This document shows positions 47,284 through 55,892 of a DNA stretch of 64,000 bases, in pieces. The stretch spans positions 1-64,000 of the forward strand of contig PNJV01000002.1 of assembly GCA_013822085.1 (NCBI GenBank), in the 5' to 3' direction. Position numbers and translations under genes: made by a program. Positions within the stretch are counted from its first letter, which is position 1. Each line of letters starts with the position of its first letter. This stretch comes from Isosphaera sp. Its GTDB lineage: Bacteria > Planctomycetota > Phycisphaerae > Phycisphaerales > UBA1924. The notes beneath the pieces are model-generated. The model was not told the origin of the DNA. It saw nothing but the letters and a program-made list of their open reading frames with translations, and searched no databases.

Positions 47284-48178
47284 GGGCGGGACTCCTTCGC
47301 CGCGGCCCGGCCCCCACCTCAGCGGTCAGGCGGGCGATCAGCCATGCCGCAAAGTCGCCCTTGGACAAACGCCGCCCCGGCGAGTGCGTCGCGCCGTCGC
47401 GGCCGACCAGCACGCCGTCGATGTCCGCTGCGTCCATGGTTTCCAGCGGGTTGGCCACGATGAAGTCCACGCCCTTGCGCTCCAGCTTGGCCCGGGCCAC
47501 GGCCTCGAGGCCCTGGCGCGGCTCGAGCGCAAAGCCCACCAGCACCTGCCCCGGCCGCCGCCCAGACGCCGCCTCCTGGAGCAGGTCCGGCGTCGAGACC
47601 AGCCGCAGCGTGAGCCCCTGGCCCTTGCGGCGGATCTTGCCCGACAGGTCGGTGTCGGCCGGGTCCGGGCGGTAGTCGGCGACCGCCGCGGCCATCACCA
47701 GCACGTCGGTGCTCGGCATGCGCTTGGTCAAGAGCGTGCGAAGCTCCTCGGTGGTCTGGAACCGCTCGACCTTCACCGCCGGATCGTTGACAGGGGTCGG
47801 CACTGGGCCGAGCAGCAGCCGCACACGCCAGCCAGCGGCGGCCGCGGCCTGCGCGATCGAGATGCCCATCTTGCCCGACGAACGATTGCCGATGAACCGC
47901 ACCCGATCGATCGGCTCGTGCGTCGGGCCGGCGGTGATCAGCACGCGCGGGCCGCGCGCCGCTGCGACGCTGGGCCCAGGCGGGGGCAACGCCCCGGGCG
48001 CCGGGGCCGACGGCCGGCCCGCCCCGCGACGCCCGCGCGCAGCGCCGTTGCCGCCGCTCCCGCTGCGCGAGGCGGCGCCGCTCCCGCCGCGACCCAGGCC
48101 CGGGCGCGCAGCCGGTGTCGCGGCCGGAGTGGGCCGTGTGCGGGCTGTCTGGCCTTTGGCGGGGCGCGGCGGCTTCAT
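47270..48178 (-). CDS. coaB: Stand-alone phosphopantothenate-cysteine ligase (CoaB)
   Basis: A 302-residue protein. After about 75 Arg/Gly/Pro-rich residues comes the CoaB domain: VLITAGPTHEPIDRVRFIGNRSSGKMG, VLVMAAAVADYRP, GKIRRKGQGLTLRLVSTPDLL and VGFALEP. It joins phosphopantothenate to cysteine in CoA synthesis. Most bacteria fuse CoaB to the flavoprotein decarboxylase CoaC at its N-terminus. Here the CoaC half is replaced by a short low-complexity region, so CoaC must be encoded elsewhere. It is the first gene of the leftward run, overlapping the next by 14 bases. Confidence 0.87.
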   Translation of the reverse strand: MKPPRPAKGQTARTRPTPAATPAARPGLGRGGSGAASRSGSGGNGAARGRRGAGRPSAPAPGALPPPGPSVAAARGPRVLITAGPTHEPIDRVRFIGNRSSGKMGISIAQAAAAAGWRVRLLLGPVPTPVNDPAVKVERFQTTEELRTLLTKRMPSTDVLVMAAAVADYRPDPADTDLSGKIRRKGQGLTLRLVSTPDLLQEAASGRRPGQVLVGFALEPRQGLEAVARAKLERKGVDFIVANPLETMDAADIDGVLVGRDGATHSPGRRLSKGDFAAWLIARLTAEVGAGPRRRSPARGQA

Positions 48179-48377
48179 GGCGGGTGTGCTCCCAGGGTGC
48201 TGGGATCATTGCGGGGCGGGGACGCCGGACCACCGCCGGGCCGTGAACACGCGTGACGGTCCCGGCGTCGTCTATTGTTGGTGCTGCCCGTGTCCCACGG
48301 CGTCGACACGGTCGATCGCCCGGGAGCCGCGCACGCCGCGCGGGAACTAGGCCGCTGGCACTCGGGAACGCTCAGGC

Positions 48378-50129
48378 ATGGCACGATCACGTAAAAAGCT
48401 CGGCGAGATCCTTCAGTCCTGGGGCGTCGGCACGCCCGAGCAGTTCGACCAGGCCGTGGCCAAGGCCAAGTCCTCCGGCAAGCGCATCGGCGAGGCCCTG
48501 GTCGAGGCGGGCGTGGCCACCGAGGAGCAGGTCGCCAAGGCCCTGGCGCACCAGTTCGCCTTCGAGTACGTGGACCTGGGTTCCAACGGCGTGGCTGAGA
48601 AGGTCGACCTCAAGGCCATGCCCGAGGACCTCATCCGCAAGCACATGGTGCTGCCGCTGGCCAAGAGCAACGGCCGCCTGCCCCTGATCATCCACGACCC
48701 GCTGGACCTGGAGCTGCTGGACATGCTCCGCTTCCGGCTCAGCGCCGAGGTGGAGCCGCGCCTGGCCAGCCGCACGGCCATCAAGAAGTTCATCGACGCC
48801 AAGATGGCCGCCAAGAAGGACGCACCCGCGGCCATGCGCGGCTCGCTGGTCTCGGCCTCCATCGACAAGTCGGTCGACAAGTCCGTCGACAAGTCCATCG
48901 ACATCTCCTCCGACGACGCCCCGATCGTGCGCCTGTGCCAGAAGATGCTCACCGAGGCCGTGCGCATGCGGGCCAGCGACATCCACATCGAGCCCATGGC
49001 CGACCGCGTGCGCCTCCGCTACCGCATCGACGGCGTGTGCATCGAGCGCGACAACCTGCCCAAGCGAATGCAGAACTCGGTCCTGTCGCGCTTCAAGCTC
49101 ATGGCCGGGGTCAACATCGCCGAGAAACGCGTCCCCCAGGACGGCCGGATCAAGATCAAGATGGGCCCGGAGGACCTGGCCCCCGGCGTGGACCCCAACT
49201 CGGACCAGGCCTTCGTCGACTTCCGCGTCTCGGCCTGCCCCGCCTACCACGGCGAGTCGGTCGTGCTGCGCATCCTCCGTCCCGACTCGGTCAAGATCGG
49301 CCTGCCCAACCTCGGCTTCGAGGAGGACAACCTGGCCGTCTTCAACAAGATCATCCGCAAGCCCAACGGCATCTTCCTCGTCACCGGGCCCACCGGCTCG
49401 GGCAAGACCACGACGCTCTACTCGGCCCTGGACGTGCTCAACCGCCCCGACAAAAAGATCATCACCGCCGAGGACCCGATCGAGTACAACTTCCGCGGCA
49501 TCAACCAGTGCCAGGTCCGCGACAAGATCGGCCTGACCTTCTCGGCCATCCTCAAAACGATGCTCCGCCAGGCCCCGAACATCATCCTCGTCGGCGAGAT
49601 CCGCGACCGCGAGGTGGCCGAGATCGCCATCCAGGCCGCCCTGACGGGCCACCTGGTCTTCTCCACGCTCCACACCAACGACGCCCCCTCGGCCATCACC
49701 CGCCTGATCGACATGGGCGTCAAGCCCTTCCTTGTCGCCTCGGCCATCCAGGCCATCCTGGCCCAGCGCCTCATCCGCACCCTCTGCAAGCACTGCCGGG
49801 CCCCGGACCCCGACCCCAACCCGCGCTACCTGGGCCTGATCGGCATCAAGCCCGACGAGGCCAAGGGCAAAGTCAACCAGCCCGTCGGCTGCGACCACTG
49901 CGTCTCCTCGGGCTACCGCGGCCGCAAGGGCATCTACGAGATGATGCTCATGTCCAGCCAGATCCGCGACATGGCCTTCCGCCAGGAGCCCGTGAGCAAG
50001 ATCCGCGCCGTCGCCCTGGCCGCGGGCATGCGCCCTCTGGTCGAGGACGGCAAGATCAAGGTCCTCCGCGGCGAGACCACCGCCGACGAGGTCGCCCGCA
50101 TGACCCAGCTCGAGGGCCTCGGGCACTGA
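48378..50129 (+). CDS. pilB: Type IV pilus / type II secretion assembly ATPase (PilB/GspE)
   Basis: A 583-residue hexameric ATPase that powers pilus or pseudopilus extension. The N-terminal MshEN/GspE-N domain (1-150) starts KKLGEILQSWGVGTPEQ. A short SVDKSVDKSID linker near 160-172 precedes the core: RASDIHIEP, Walker A GPTGSGKT at 337-344, TAEDPIEY, NIILVGEIRD, and STLHTND. Zinc Cys pairs CKHC and CDHC follow. All catalytic motifs are intact. It begins the rightward pilus/secretion run, followed by pilT after 76 bases. Third codon positions are mostly C, unlike the G-leaning second GspE gene at 51564. Confidence 0.93.
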   Translation: MARSRKKLGEILQSWGVGTPEQFDQAVAKAKSSGKRIGEALVEAGVATEEQVAKALAHQFAFEYVDLGSNGVAEKVDLKAMPEDLIRKHMVLPLAKSNGRLPLIIHDPLDLELLDMLRFRLSAEVEPRLASRTAIKKFIDAKMAAKKDAPAAMRGSLVSASIDKSVDKSVDKSIDISSDDAPIVRLCQKMLTEAVRMRASDIHIEPMADRVRLRYRIDGVCIERDNLPKRMQNSVLSRFKLMAGVNIAEKRVPQDGRIKIKMGPEDLAPGVDPNSDQAFVDFRVSACPAYHGESVVLRILRPDSVKIGLPNLGFEEDNLAVFNKIIRKPNGIFLVTGPTGSGKTTTLYSALDVLNRPDKKIITAEDPIEYNFRGINQCQVRDKIGLTFSAILKTMLRQAPNIILVGEIRDREVAEIAIQAALTGHLVFSTLHTNDAPSAITRLIDMGVKPFLVASAIQAILAQRLIRTLCKHCRAPDPDPNPRYLGLIGIKPDEAKGKVNQPVGCDHCVSSGYRGRKGIYEMMLMSSQIRDMAFRQEPVSKIRAVALAAGMRPLVEDGKIKVLRGETTADEVARMTQLEGLGH

Positions 50130-50205
50130 GCCCGCACAGGCCCCGTCACGCCCTCGCCGCCCACGCCCCCAAGCCGACCCGGCACGCCCCTAGGAACACC
50201 CCACC

Positions 50206-51324
50206 ATGTCCACCATGCAGATGGACCGCCTCCTCGACACCGTCGTGCGCGAGCGCGGCTCCGACCTCCACCTGACCATCGGCCGGCCGCCCACCATCCG
50301 CCTCAACGGCCACCTGACCAACCTCAAGACCAAGGTCCTCGACTCGGAGGACATGGTCGCCCTGATGAAGTCCATCACCCCCGAGCAGAAGCAGCAGGAG
50401 CTCTCCGAGCACGGCGGGACCGACTTCGGCTTCTCCTACGCCGACCTTGCGCGCTTCCGCGTCTCGGTCTTCAAGCAGCGCGGCGACATCGCCATGGTCC
50501 TCCGCCGCATCCCCAACAAGCTCCTCTCCTTCGACGAGATCGGCCTGCCACCCATCTGCCGCGAGCTCATCCGCAGGCCCCGCGGCATGTTCCTGGTCAC
50601 CGGGCCCACCGGCTCGGGCAAGACCACCTCGCTGGCCACGATGATCGACTACATCAACCTCAACTTCGATCGGCACATCGTGACGATGGAGGACCCGATC
50701 GAGTACTACCACTACCACAAAAAATCCATCGTCAACCAGCGCGAGGTCGGCACCGACGTGCCCACCTTCGCCGAGGCGCTCCGCCGGGTCCTCCGTTCCG
50801 ACCCCGACGTGATCCTCGTCGGCGAGATGCGCGACCTGGAGACCATCGAGTCGGCCATCCGCGCCGCCGAGACGGGCCACCTGGTCCTGGGCACCCTCCA
50901 CACCACCGGCGCAGCCAAAACCATCGACCGCATCGTCGACGCCTTCCCCGTCAGTCAGCAGAACCAGATCCGCGTCCAGCTCTCGACCGCGCTCTTATCG
51001 GTCCTTAGCCAGCAGCTCTGCGCCCGTGTTGATCAGCCCGGCCTGGTCGCCGCCTACGAGTTCCTGGTCATCACGCCGGCCATCCAGAACCTCATCCGCG
51101 AGGGCAAAACCTTCCGCATCGACTCGTTCATTCAGATCGGCAAGAAGTTCGGCATGCAGCTGCTCGACGACCACCTCTGGGCCCATTACAAGGCCGGCAA
51201 AATCTCCGCCGAGGAGATGGTCGACAAGAGCAAGAGCCCCGCCGACCTCACCGACAAGGTCCACCGCGAGGGCGGCACCGTCGGCCGGACCGAGCTGGAT
51301 CTCAAGGACGAGGTGCCCCGCTAA
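50206..51324 (+). CDS. pilT: Pilus retraction ATPase PilT
   Basis: A 372-residue retraction motor. The order is an N-terminal PAS-like domain (MDRLLDTVVRERGSDLHLTIG), then Walker A GPTGSGKT at 133-140, EDPIEY, DVILVGEMRDLETIE, and ETGHLVLGTLHT. The AIRNLIRE-like segment PAIQNLIREGK, which is essential for retraction in other bacteria, is also present. AGGA upstream supports the start. It lies 76 bases after pilB and probably shares its transcript. Presence of a canonical PilT argues that the locus makes a retractable type IV pilus and not only a type II secretion system. Confidence 0.93.
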   Translation: MSTMQMDRLLDTVVRERGSDLHLTIGRPPTIRLNGHLTNLKTKVLDSEDMVALMKSITPEQKQQELSEHGGTDFGFSYADLARFRVSVFKQRGDIAMVLRRIPNKLLSFDEIGLPPICRELIRRPRGMFLVTGPTGSGKTTSLATMIDYINLNFDRHIVTMEDPIEYYHYHKKSIVNQREVGTDVPTFAEALRRVLRSDPDVILVGEMRDLETIESAIRAAETGHLVLGTLHTTGAAKTIDRIVDAFPVSQQNQIRVQLSTALLSVLSQQLCARVDQPGLVAAYEFLVITPAIQNLIREGKTFRIDSFIQIGKKFGMQLLDDHLWAHYKAGKISAEEMVDKSKSPADLTDKVHREGGTVGRTELDLKDEVPR

Positions 51325-51563
51325 GCCAGCACGCCGGCGTGCCCCGCCGGCAGCCCGGGGCCGCTGCGAGCGGTTCACGACGCGCGATTTGGTCATTGTC
51401 GCATAGTTTTGACGAAGTTTCATCCGGTTGTCTTGGAACCGAACTCTTTCGGCGTGCGATTGGACATACGGTGCGTGGCTCGGGTGCGTTGCCCCGAGTG
51501 GCCCGTGGTGGATGATGGGTTTGTGCAACGTCGTATCGTGTTCGGGCTGATCTGGAGCCGTTC

Positions 51564-53303
51564 ATGCCCCCCGTTGACGTGCAAGAAACCAAGGGCCGCA
51601 AGCTCGGGCGGGTGCTGACCAAGCTGGGCTTTACGACGCGCGAGCGCGTGCACGAGGCGCTGGTCATCCAGCAGACCCGCAAGAAGCAGATCGGCGAGCT
51701 GTTGATCGAGCTCGGGTACATCACCCGGCGGCAGCTGGACGAGGGCCTGGCGGCACAGTCGGGGATGGCCTGGGTGGACCTGACGGGCCTGGAGCTGACG
51801 CCGGAGGCGATCGAGTCGCTGCCGGCTGAGACGGTCCAGGCGTATCAGGTCGTGCCGGTGGAGTACCGCAAGCAGGGCAAGAAGCTCAAGATCGCGATGA
51901 AGTCCGCGGACAACTTCCGCGCCGTGGACGACCTGCGGCTGTTGATGGGCTTTAGCGTGGAGGCGGCCGTCGGCGACTCGGGCCTGATCGACGCGCTGAT
52001 CAAGAAGCACTACGCCAAGGTCGAGAGCGTGTCGGAGGTGGTCAGCGACCTGGCCAAGGACGCCAAGTTCAACGCGCTGGCCGGCCGCAACGACGCGTCG
52101 ATCGACCTCGACGCGGTGATCGAGGCGTCGGAGGACAACAAGGTCGTCAAGCTGCTCAACCTCGTGCTGCTCCAGGCGATCAAGGACCGGGCCTCGGACG
52201 TGCACTTCGAGCCGTTCGAGGACGAGTTCAAGATGCGGTACCGCATCGACGGCGTGCTCTACGAGATGGTCCCGCCGCCCAAGCACCTGGGCTCGGCCAT
52301 CACCAGCCGGATCAAGGTGATGGCCAAGCTGAACATCGCCGAGCGGCGCCTGCCGCAGGACGGGCGGATCGAGCTGACGGTGGGCAACGCGCCGGTGGAC
52401 TTGCGCGTGTCGGTGCTGCCGACGATGCACGGCGAGAGCGTGGTGATGCGCGTGCTCGACCGGGGGAACGTGTCGCTCCAGCTCGACCGCGTGGGGCTGC
52501 GCGAGGACGACCTGGCGACGTTCCGGACGCTGATCAACAAGCCCAACGGGATCGTGATCGTGACGGGTCCGACGGGCTCGGGCAAGACGACGACGCTGTA
52601 CGCGGCCCTGTCGGAGCTCAACGATATCGAGACCAAGATCCTCACGGCCGAGGACCCGGTGGAGTACGACATCGACGGGCTGTGCCAGTGCCAGGTGAGC
52701 TTGGACGCCGAGCTGACGTTCGCCAAGCTGCTGCGCTCGTTCCTGCGGCAGGACCCCGACGTGATCCTGGTCGGGGAGATCCGCGACCTGGAGACGGCCG
52801 AGATCGCCGTGCAGGCCTCGCTGACGGGCCACCTGGTGCTCACGACGCTGCACACCAACGACGCGCCGTCGTCGATCATCCGTCTGGTGGACCTGGGCGT
52901 GGAGCCGTTCCTGCTCACGGCGACGCTCGAGGGCGTGGTGGCCCAGCGGCTGGTGCGGACCATCTGTTCGCGCTGCAAGGAGGCCTTTGCGCCCAGCGAG
53001 GAGCAGCTGATGGAGCTGCGGCTGACCCCCGAGGCGGTCGGCGGCAAGAAGTTCTTCCGCGGCAAGGGGTGCGACCACTGCTACGGCTCGGGGTACCGCG
53101 GGCGCATGGCGCTCTTCGAGATCATGGGCGTGAGCGAGGAGATGCGCGACCTGATCATGAAGAAGGCATCGACCAACGTGCTGCGCGACGTCTCGCGCCG
53201 CAACGGCATGCGCTCGCTGCGCGAGTGCGGCATGCTGGCGATCTACGAGGGACAGACGACCATCGACGAGGTGATCCGCGAGACGCTCTCGGAGGACGAT
53301 TGA
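51564..53303 (+). CDS. gspE: Second PilB/GspE-type assembly ATPase
   Basis: A 579-residue ATPase. The GspE N-terminal domain starts near residue 10 (KLGRVLTKLGFTTRERVHEAL). The core has RASDVHFEP, Walker A GPTGSGKT at 335-342, TAEDPVEY, DVILVGEIRDLETAE and TTLHTNDAP. The zinc pairs are CSRC and CDHC. GGAG six bases before ATG fits the start. The 239-base gap from pilT contains an AT-richer stretch (51386-51470) that may hold a promoter. It is followed by the PilC/GspF gene, so this ATPase probably serves the pseudopilins downstream. Confidence 0.92.
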   Translation: MPPVDVQETKGRKLGRVLTKLGFTTRERVHEALVIQQTRKKQIGELLIELGYITRRQLDEGLAAQSGMAWVDLTGLELTPEAIESLPAETVQAYQVVPVEYRKQGKKLKIAMKSADNFRAVDDLRLLMGFSVEAAVGDSGLIDALIKKHYAKVESVSEVVSDLAKDAKFNALAGRNDASIDLDAVIEASEDNKVVKLLNLVLLQAIKDRASDVHFEPFEDEFKMRYRIDGVLYEMVPPPKHLGSAITSRIKVMAKLNIAERRLPQDGRIELTVGNAPVDLRVSVLPTMHGESVVMRVLDRGNVSLQLDRVGLREDDLATFRTLINKPNGIVIVTGPTGSGKTTTLYAALSELNDIETKILTAEDPVEYDIDGLCQCQVSLDAELTFAKLLRSFLRQDPDVILVGEIRDLETAEIAVQASLTGHLVLTTLHTNDAPSSIIRLVDLGVEPFLLTATLEGVVAQRLVRTICSRCKEAFAPSEEQLMELRLTPEAVGGKKFFRGKGCDHCYGSGYRGRMALFEIMGVSEEMRDLIMKKASTNVLRDVSRRNGMRSLRECGMLAIYEGQTTIDEVIRETLSEDD

Positions 53304-53353
53304 GCGCCGCCGACCCCCGCTGTGAGGCGGGCGTCTGACGCCGGCGTGCGGCC

Positions 53354-53440
53354 TGCGACGTGCGACGTGCGACGTGGATGGTTGCGGTGGTGGGTGGTGG
53401 GTGGGCGTGGGGGGCGTGGGGGGCGTGGGGGGCGTGGGAG
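53354..53440. repeat. Tandem repeats: TGCGACG x3 and GCGTGGGGG x4
   Basis: Three TGCGACG copies (53354-53374) are followed by a G-rich run, then three perfect and one imperfect GCGTGGGGG units (53405-53440). The plus strand offers many G runs in close succession, a strong G-quadruplex pattern. It lies in the 235-base gap between the GspE and PilC/GspF genes. Confidence 0.8.
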
Positions 53441-53538
53441 TGGGGTGTGGGGAACGTGCGTAGCGGGCGGGGACATCGGGGTCGGGCGTCGTCGGGGCGT
53501 TGGCCGCGTCCCGGGGGGCTCACAGGCGAGGCAAGCAC

Positions 53539-54822
53539 ATGGCGACGTACACCTACGAGGCGTTGAACAACGCGGGCAAGTCCCAGAAGGGCACGATCGA
53601 GGCCTCGTCGAGCGAGGAAGCGATCAAGCGCATCAAGGAGCAGGGGTACTACCCGACGACGGTGCGCGAGCAGAAGGGCGGGCAGAAGCAGCCCAAGGCC
53701 GAGGAGCCGGCCAAGAAGAAGCGTCGCGGGGGCGGGTTCTCCCTCGGCGGGGTGAGCCAGAAGCAGCTGACGCTCTTCACCAGGCAGCTCTCGACGCTCC
53801 AGGACGCGGGCCTGCCGCTGCTGCGCTCGCTCCAGATCCTTGAGGAGCAGCTCAAGCCGGGCAAGCTCAAGAGCGTGCTCCAGGACGTGTGCGACGAGGT
53901 CGAGGGCGGCTCGTCGCTCTCGGACGCCATGAGCAAGCACCCCAAGGCGTTCGACCGGTTGTACGTCAAGATGGTCGCCGCCGGCGAGGTGGGCGGCGTG
54001 CTGGACATCATCCTCCAGCGGCTCTCGGAGTTCATGGAGAAGTCGCAGCGGCTCAAGCGCAAGATCAAGGGCGCCATGCTCTACCCGGTGGTGGTGGTGG
54101 TGGTGGCGGTGGGCATCGTGCTCTTCATCATGATCTACATCATCCCGCAGTTCTCCAAGATCTTCGCCGACTTCGGCGTGAACATGCCGGCCCTGACCAA
54201 GTTCCTGATCAACACGTCCAACTGGCTCGGGGGCGTCCAGCCCGGCCAGACCGTGCCGGGCGCGGTGTACATCGTGGCCTCGCCGTTCGTGATCTACACG
54301 CTCCTCAAGCTGGCGCGCAAGGCGGCGCCGGGCCGGATGGTCACGGACACGGCGCTGCTGCTCCTGCCGGTGTTCGGGAGCCTGACGCGCAAGTCGGTCA
54401 TCGCCAAGTTCACGCGGACGCTGGGCACGCTGATCAACGCGGGCGTGCCGATCCTCGACGCGATCGCCATCACGCGCGACACGTCGGGCAACTACATCTT
54501 CGAGCGGGCGCTCGACGGCGTGCACGACTCGATCAAGGAGGGCGAGACGTTCGCCGAGCCGCTGCGCAAGAGCAAGGTCTGCGACTCGATCGTGGTGAAC
54601 ATGATCGACGTCGGCGAGGAGACCGGCGACATGGACACGATGCTCATGAAGGTCGCCGACAACTACGACGAAGAGGTGGACGTGGCGGTCAACTCCCTGG
54701 TGAAGCTGATCGAGCCGATGCTGGTGGTCTTCCTGGGCGGCGTGGTCGGCACCATCGTGGTGGCCATGTTCCTGCCCATGATCGAGATCATCAACAGCCT
54801 CTCCAGCGGCGGCAAGAAGTGA
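53539..54822 (+). CDS. pilC: Inner-membrane platform protein PilC/GspF
   Basis: A 427-residue polytopic protein that couples the ATPase to pilin assembly. It begins TYTYEALNNAGKSQKGTIEA, the family start, then a Lys-rich linker (about 47-70). Two repeats of the T2SSF domain follow: FTRQLSTLQDAGLPLLRSLQIL and FTRTLGTLINAGVPILDAI. Membrane helices lie near 180-205, 245-270 and 390-415 (VFLGGVVGTIVVAMFLPM). Length is normal (about 400). It lies between the GspE gene and the prepilin-type genes, as in type II secretion and type IV pilus operons. Confidence 0.93.
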   Translation: MATYTYEALNNAGKSQKGTIEASSSEEAIKRIKEQGYYPTTVREQKGGQKQPKAEEPAKKKRRGGGFSLGGVSQKQLTLFTRQLSTLQDAGLPLLRSLQILEEQLKPGKLKSVLQDVCDEVEGGSSLSDAMSKHPKAFDRLYVKMVAAGEVGGVLDIILQRLSEFMEKSQRLKRKIKGAMLYPVVVVVVAVGIVLFIMIYIIPQFSKIFADFGVNMPALTKFLINTSNWLGGVQPGQTVPGAVYIVASPFVIYTLLKLARKAAPGRMVTDTALLLLPVFGSLTRKSVIAKFTRTLGTLINAGVPILDAIAITRDTSGNYIFERALDGVHDSIKEGETFAEPLRKSKVCDSIVVNMIDVGEETGDMDTMLMKVADNYDEEVDVAVNSLVKLIEPMLVVFLGGVVGTIVVAMFLPMIEIINSLSSGGKK

Positions 54823-54932
54823 GCCGGCGGGCCTGACGCGGCGTGCGGGCCCCGGGCCGTCGTATTGGCGACAGCGGCCCGGGCAGCGGCGGGGTGTGGG
54901 GTGCGGGTGTGGGTGGAGGGGGGTGGGCGCCG

Positions 54933-55892
54933 ATGGAGCGACGGATGGACCGGCAGATCGGCCTTGCATCTCGGGGCGCACAGGGCGCCGGCGGCGCGCG
55001 CCGCGGCTACTCGCTCGTCGAGGTGCTGGTGGTGATCTTCATCATCAGCATCCTCTCGTCGCTGATCCTGGTGGCGATGCGCAACGCCCTGGGGCTGGGC
55101 AGGGCCTCGGCCGAGCAGCAGTTCCTGCGGTCGATCGGCGCCGGGCTGGAGGCGTTCGAGTCGCGCTTCGGGTTCTACCCGCCGCTGGTCAACGACGCCG
55201 ACCCGCTGGTCGCCCTGAGCGTCGGCCTTGCCCGCCCGCGCCTGCTCTCGGAGGACCCGGCGGCGCAGACCGACGCGCGGGCGCGCGCGGCCCGGCACGA
55301 CGAGTTCTTGCGGTGGGTCGAGGACGGCCCGCAGCAGACGGTCCCGCGGCGCAGCGCCCGGACGCTGACGTTCTACCTCATGGGCCTGCTGCCCAGGGAG
55401 ATCGACGGGGCCGGCTCGGTGGGCCTGGGCGGGTCGTCCGAGGGCGTGTTCAGCTTCACCGAGCCGCAGCGCGACGGCGGCTTCACCCGCCAAGGCCAGC
55501 CGGTGACGCCGCTGGTGGACCTGCGCGGCCGCCAGGAGCGCCTCCGCGTGGCCGGCACCCAGCAGGGGGCCATCGACCGCAACGAGGACAGCGTGCTGCT
55601 GGACCGGTGGGGCGGACCTATCTATGTGTATTACTGGGCGCCCGTGCCGCACATGGCCACGCCGCCGGCGTCCTACCACTACCCCGGCGCGCCGGCCAAC
55701 GACACCGCCCGCGCGGGCGAGGTCCGCTCGTACAACATGCCGGCGTTCCTGCCCGATCCGGTGGAGAACGTCGAGGTCCGCGGGGCGCGCTTCGCGGTGG
55801 TCAGCGCGGGACCCGACGGGCAGATCAACGAGCTGGTGCGCCAGGCGCCCGAGAACGCGGACAACGTGGTGTACATCGGGGGTCGCCCATGA
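54933..55892 (+). CDS. GspG-like prepilin-type protein
   Basis: A 319-residue protein. The type III signal is GGARRG then YSLVEVLVV, with Glu5 after cleavage before Tyr, and one hydrophobic helix follows. The C-terminal LLDRWGGPIYVYYW and VVSAGPDGQ segments resemble the calcium-loop region of GspG major pseudopilins (DPWGNPY, SLGADG), so this is the best candidate for the major pseudopilin, though at twice the usual size. The ATG at 54933 has GGAGGG about 12 bases before it; ATG 54945 is an alternative. The stop overlaps the next start (ATGA). Confidence 0.78.
   Translation: MERRMDRQIGLASRGAQGAGGARRGYSLVEVLVVIFIISILSSLILVAMRNALGLGRASAEQQFLRSIGAGLEAFESRFGFYPPLVNDADPLVALSVGLARPRLLSEDPAAQTDARARAARHDEFLRWVEDGPQQTVPRRSARTLTFYLMGLLPREIDGAGSVGLGGSSEGVFSFTEPQRDGGFTRQGQPVTPLVDLRGRQERLRVAGTQQGAIDRNEDSVLLDRWGGPIYVYYWAPVPHMATPPASYHYPGAPANDTARAGEVRSYNMPAFLPDPVENVEVRGARFAVVSAGPDGQINELVRQAPENADNVVYIGGRP

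Noticed and set aside
51386-51470. Sigma-70 promoter before the second GspE gene
   Set aside because: Several TTG and TA-containing hexamers exist but none has a partner at 16-18 bases.
53354-53440. CRISPR array
   Set aside because: Units are 7-9 bases and contiguous without spacers.
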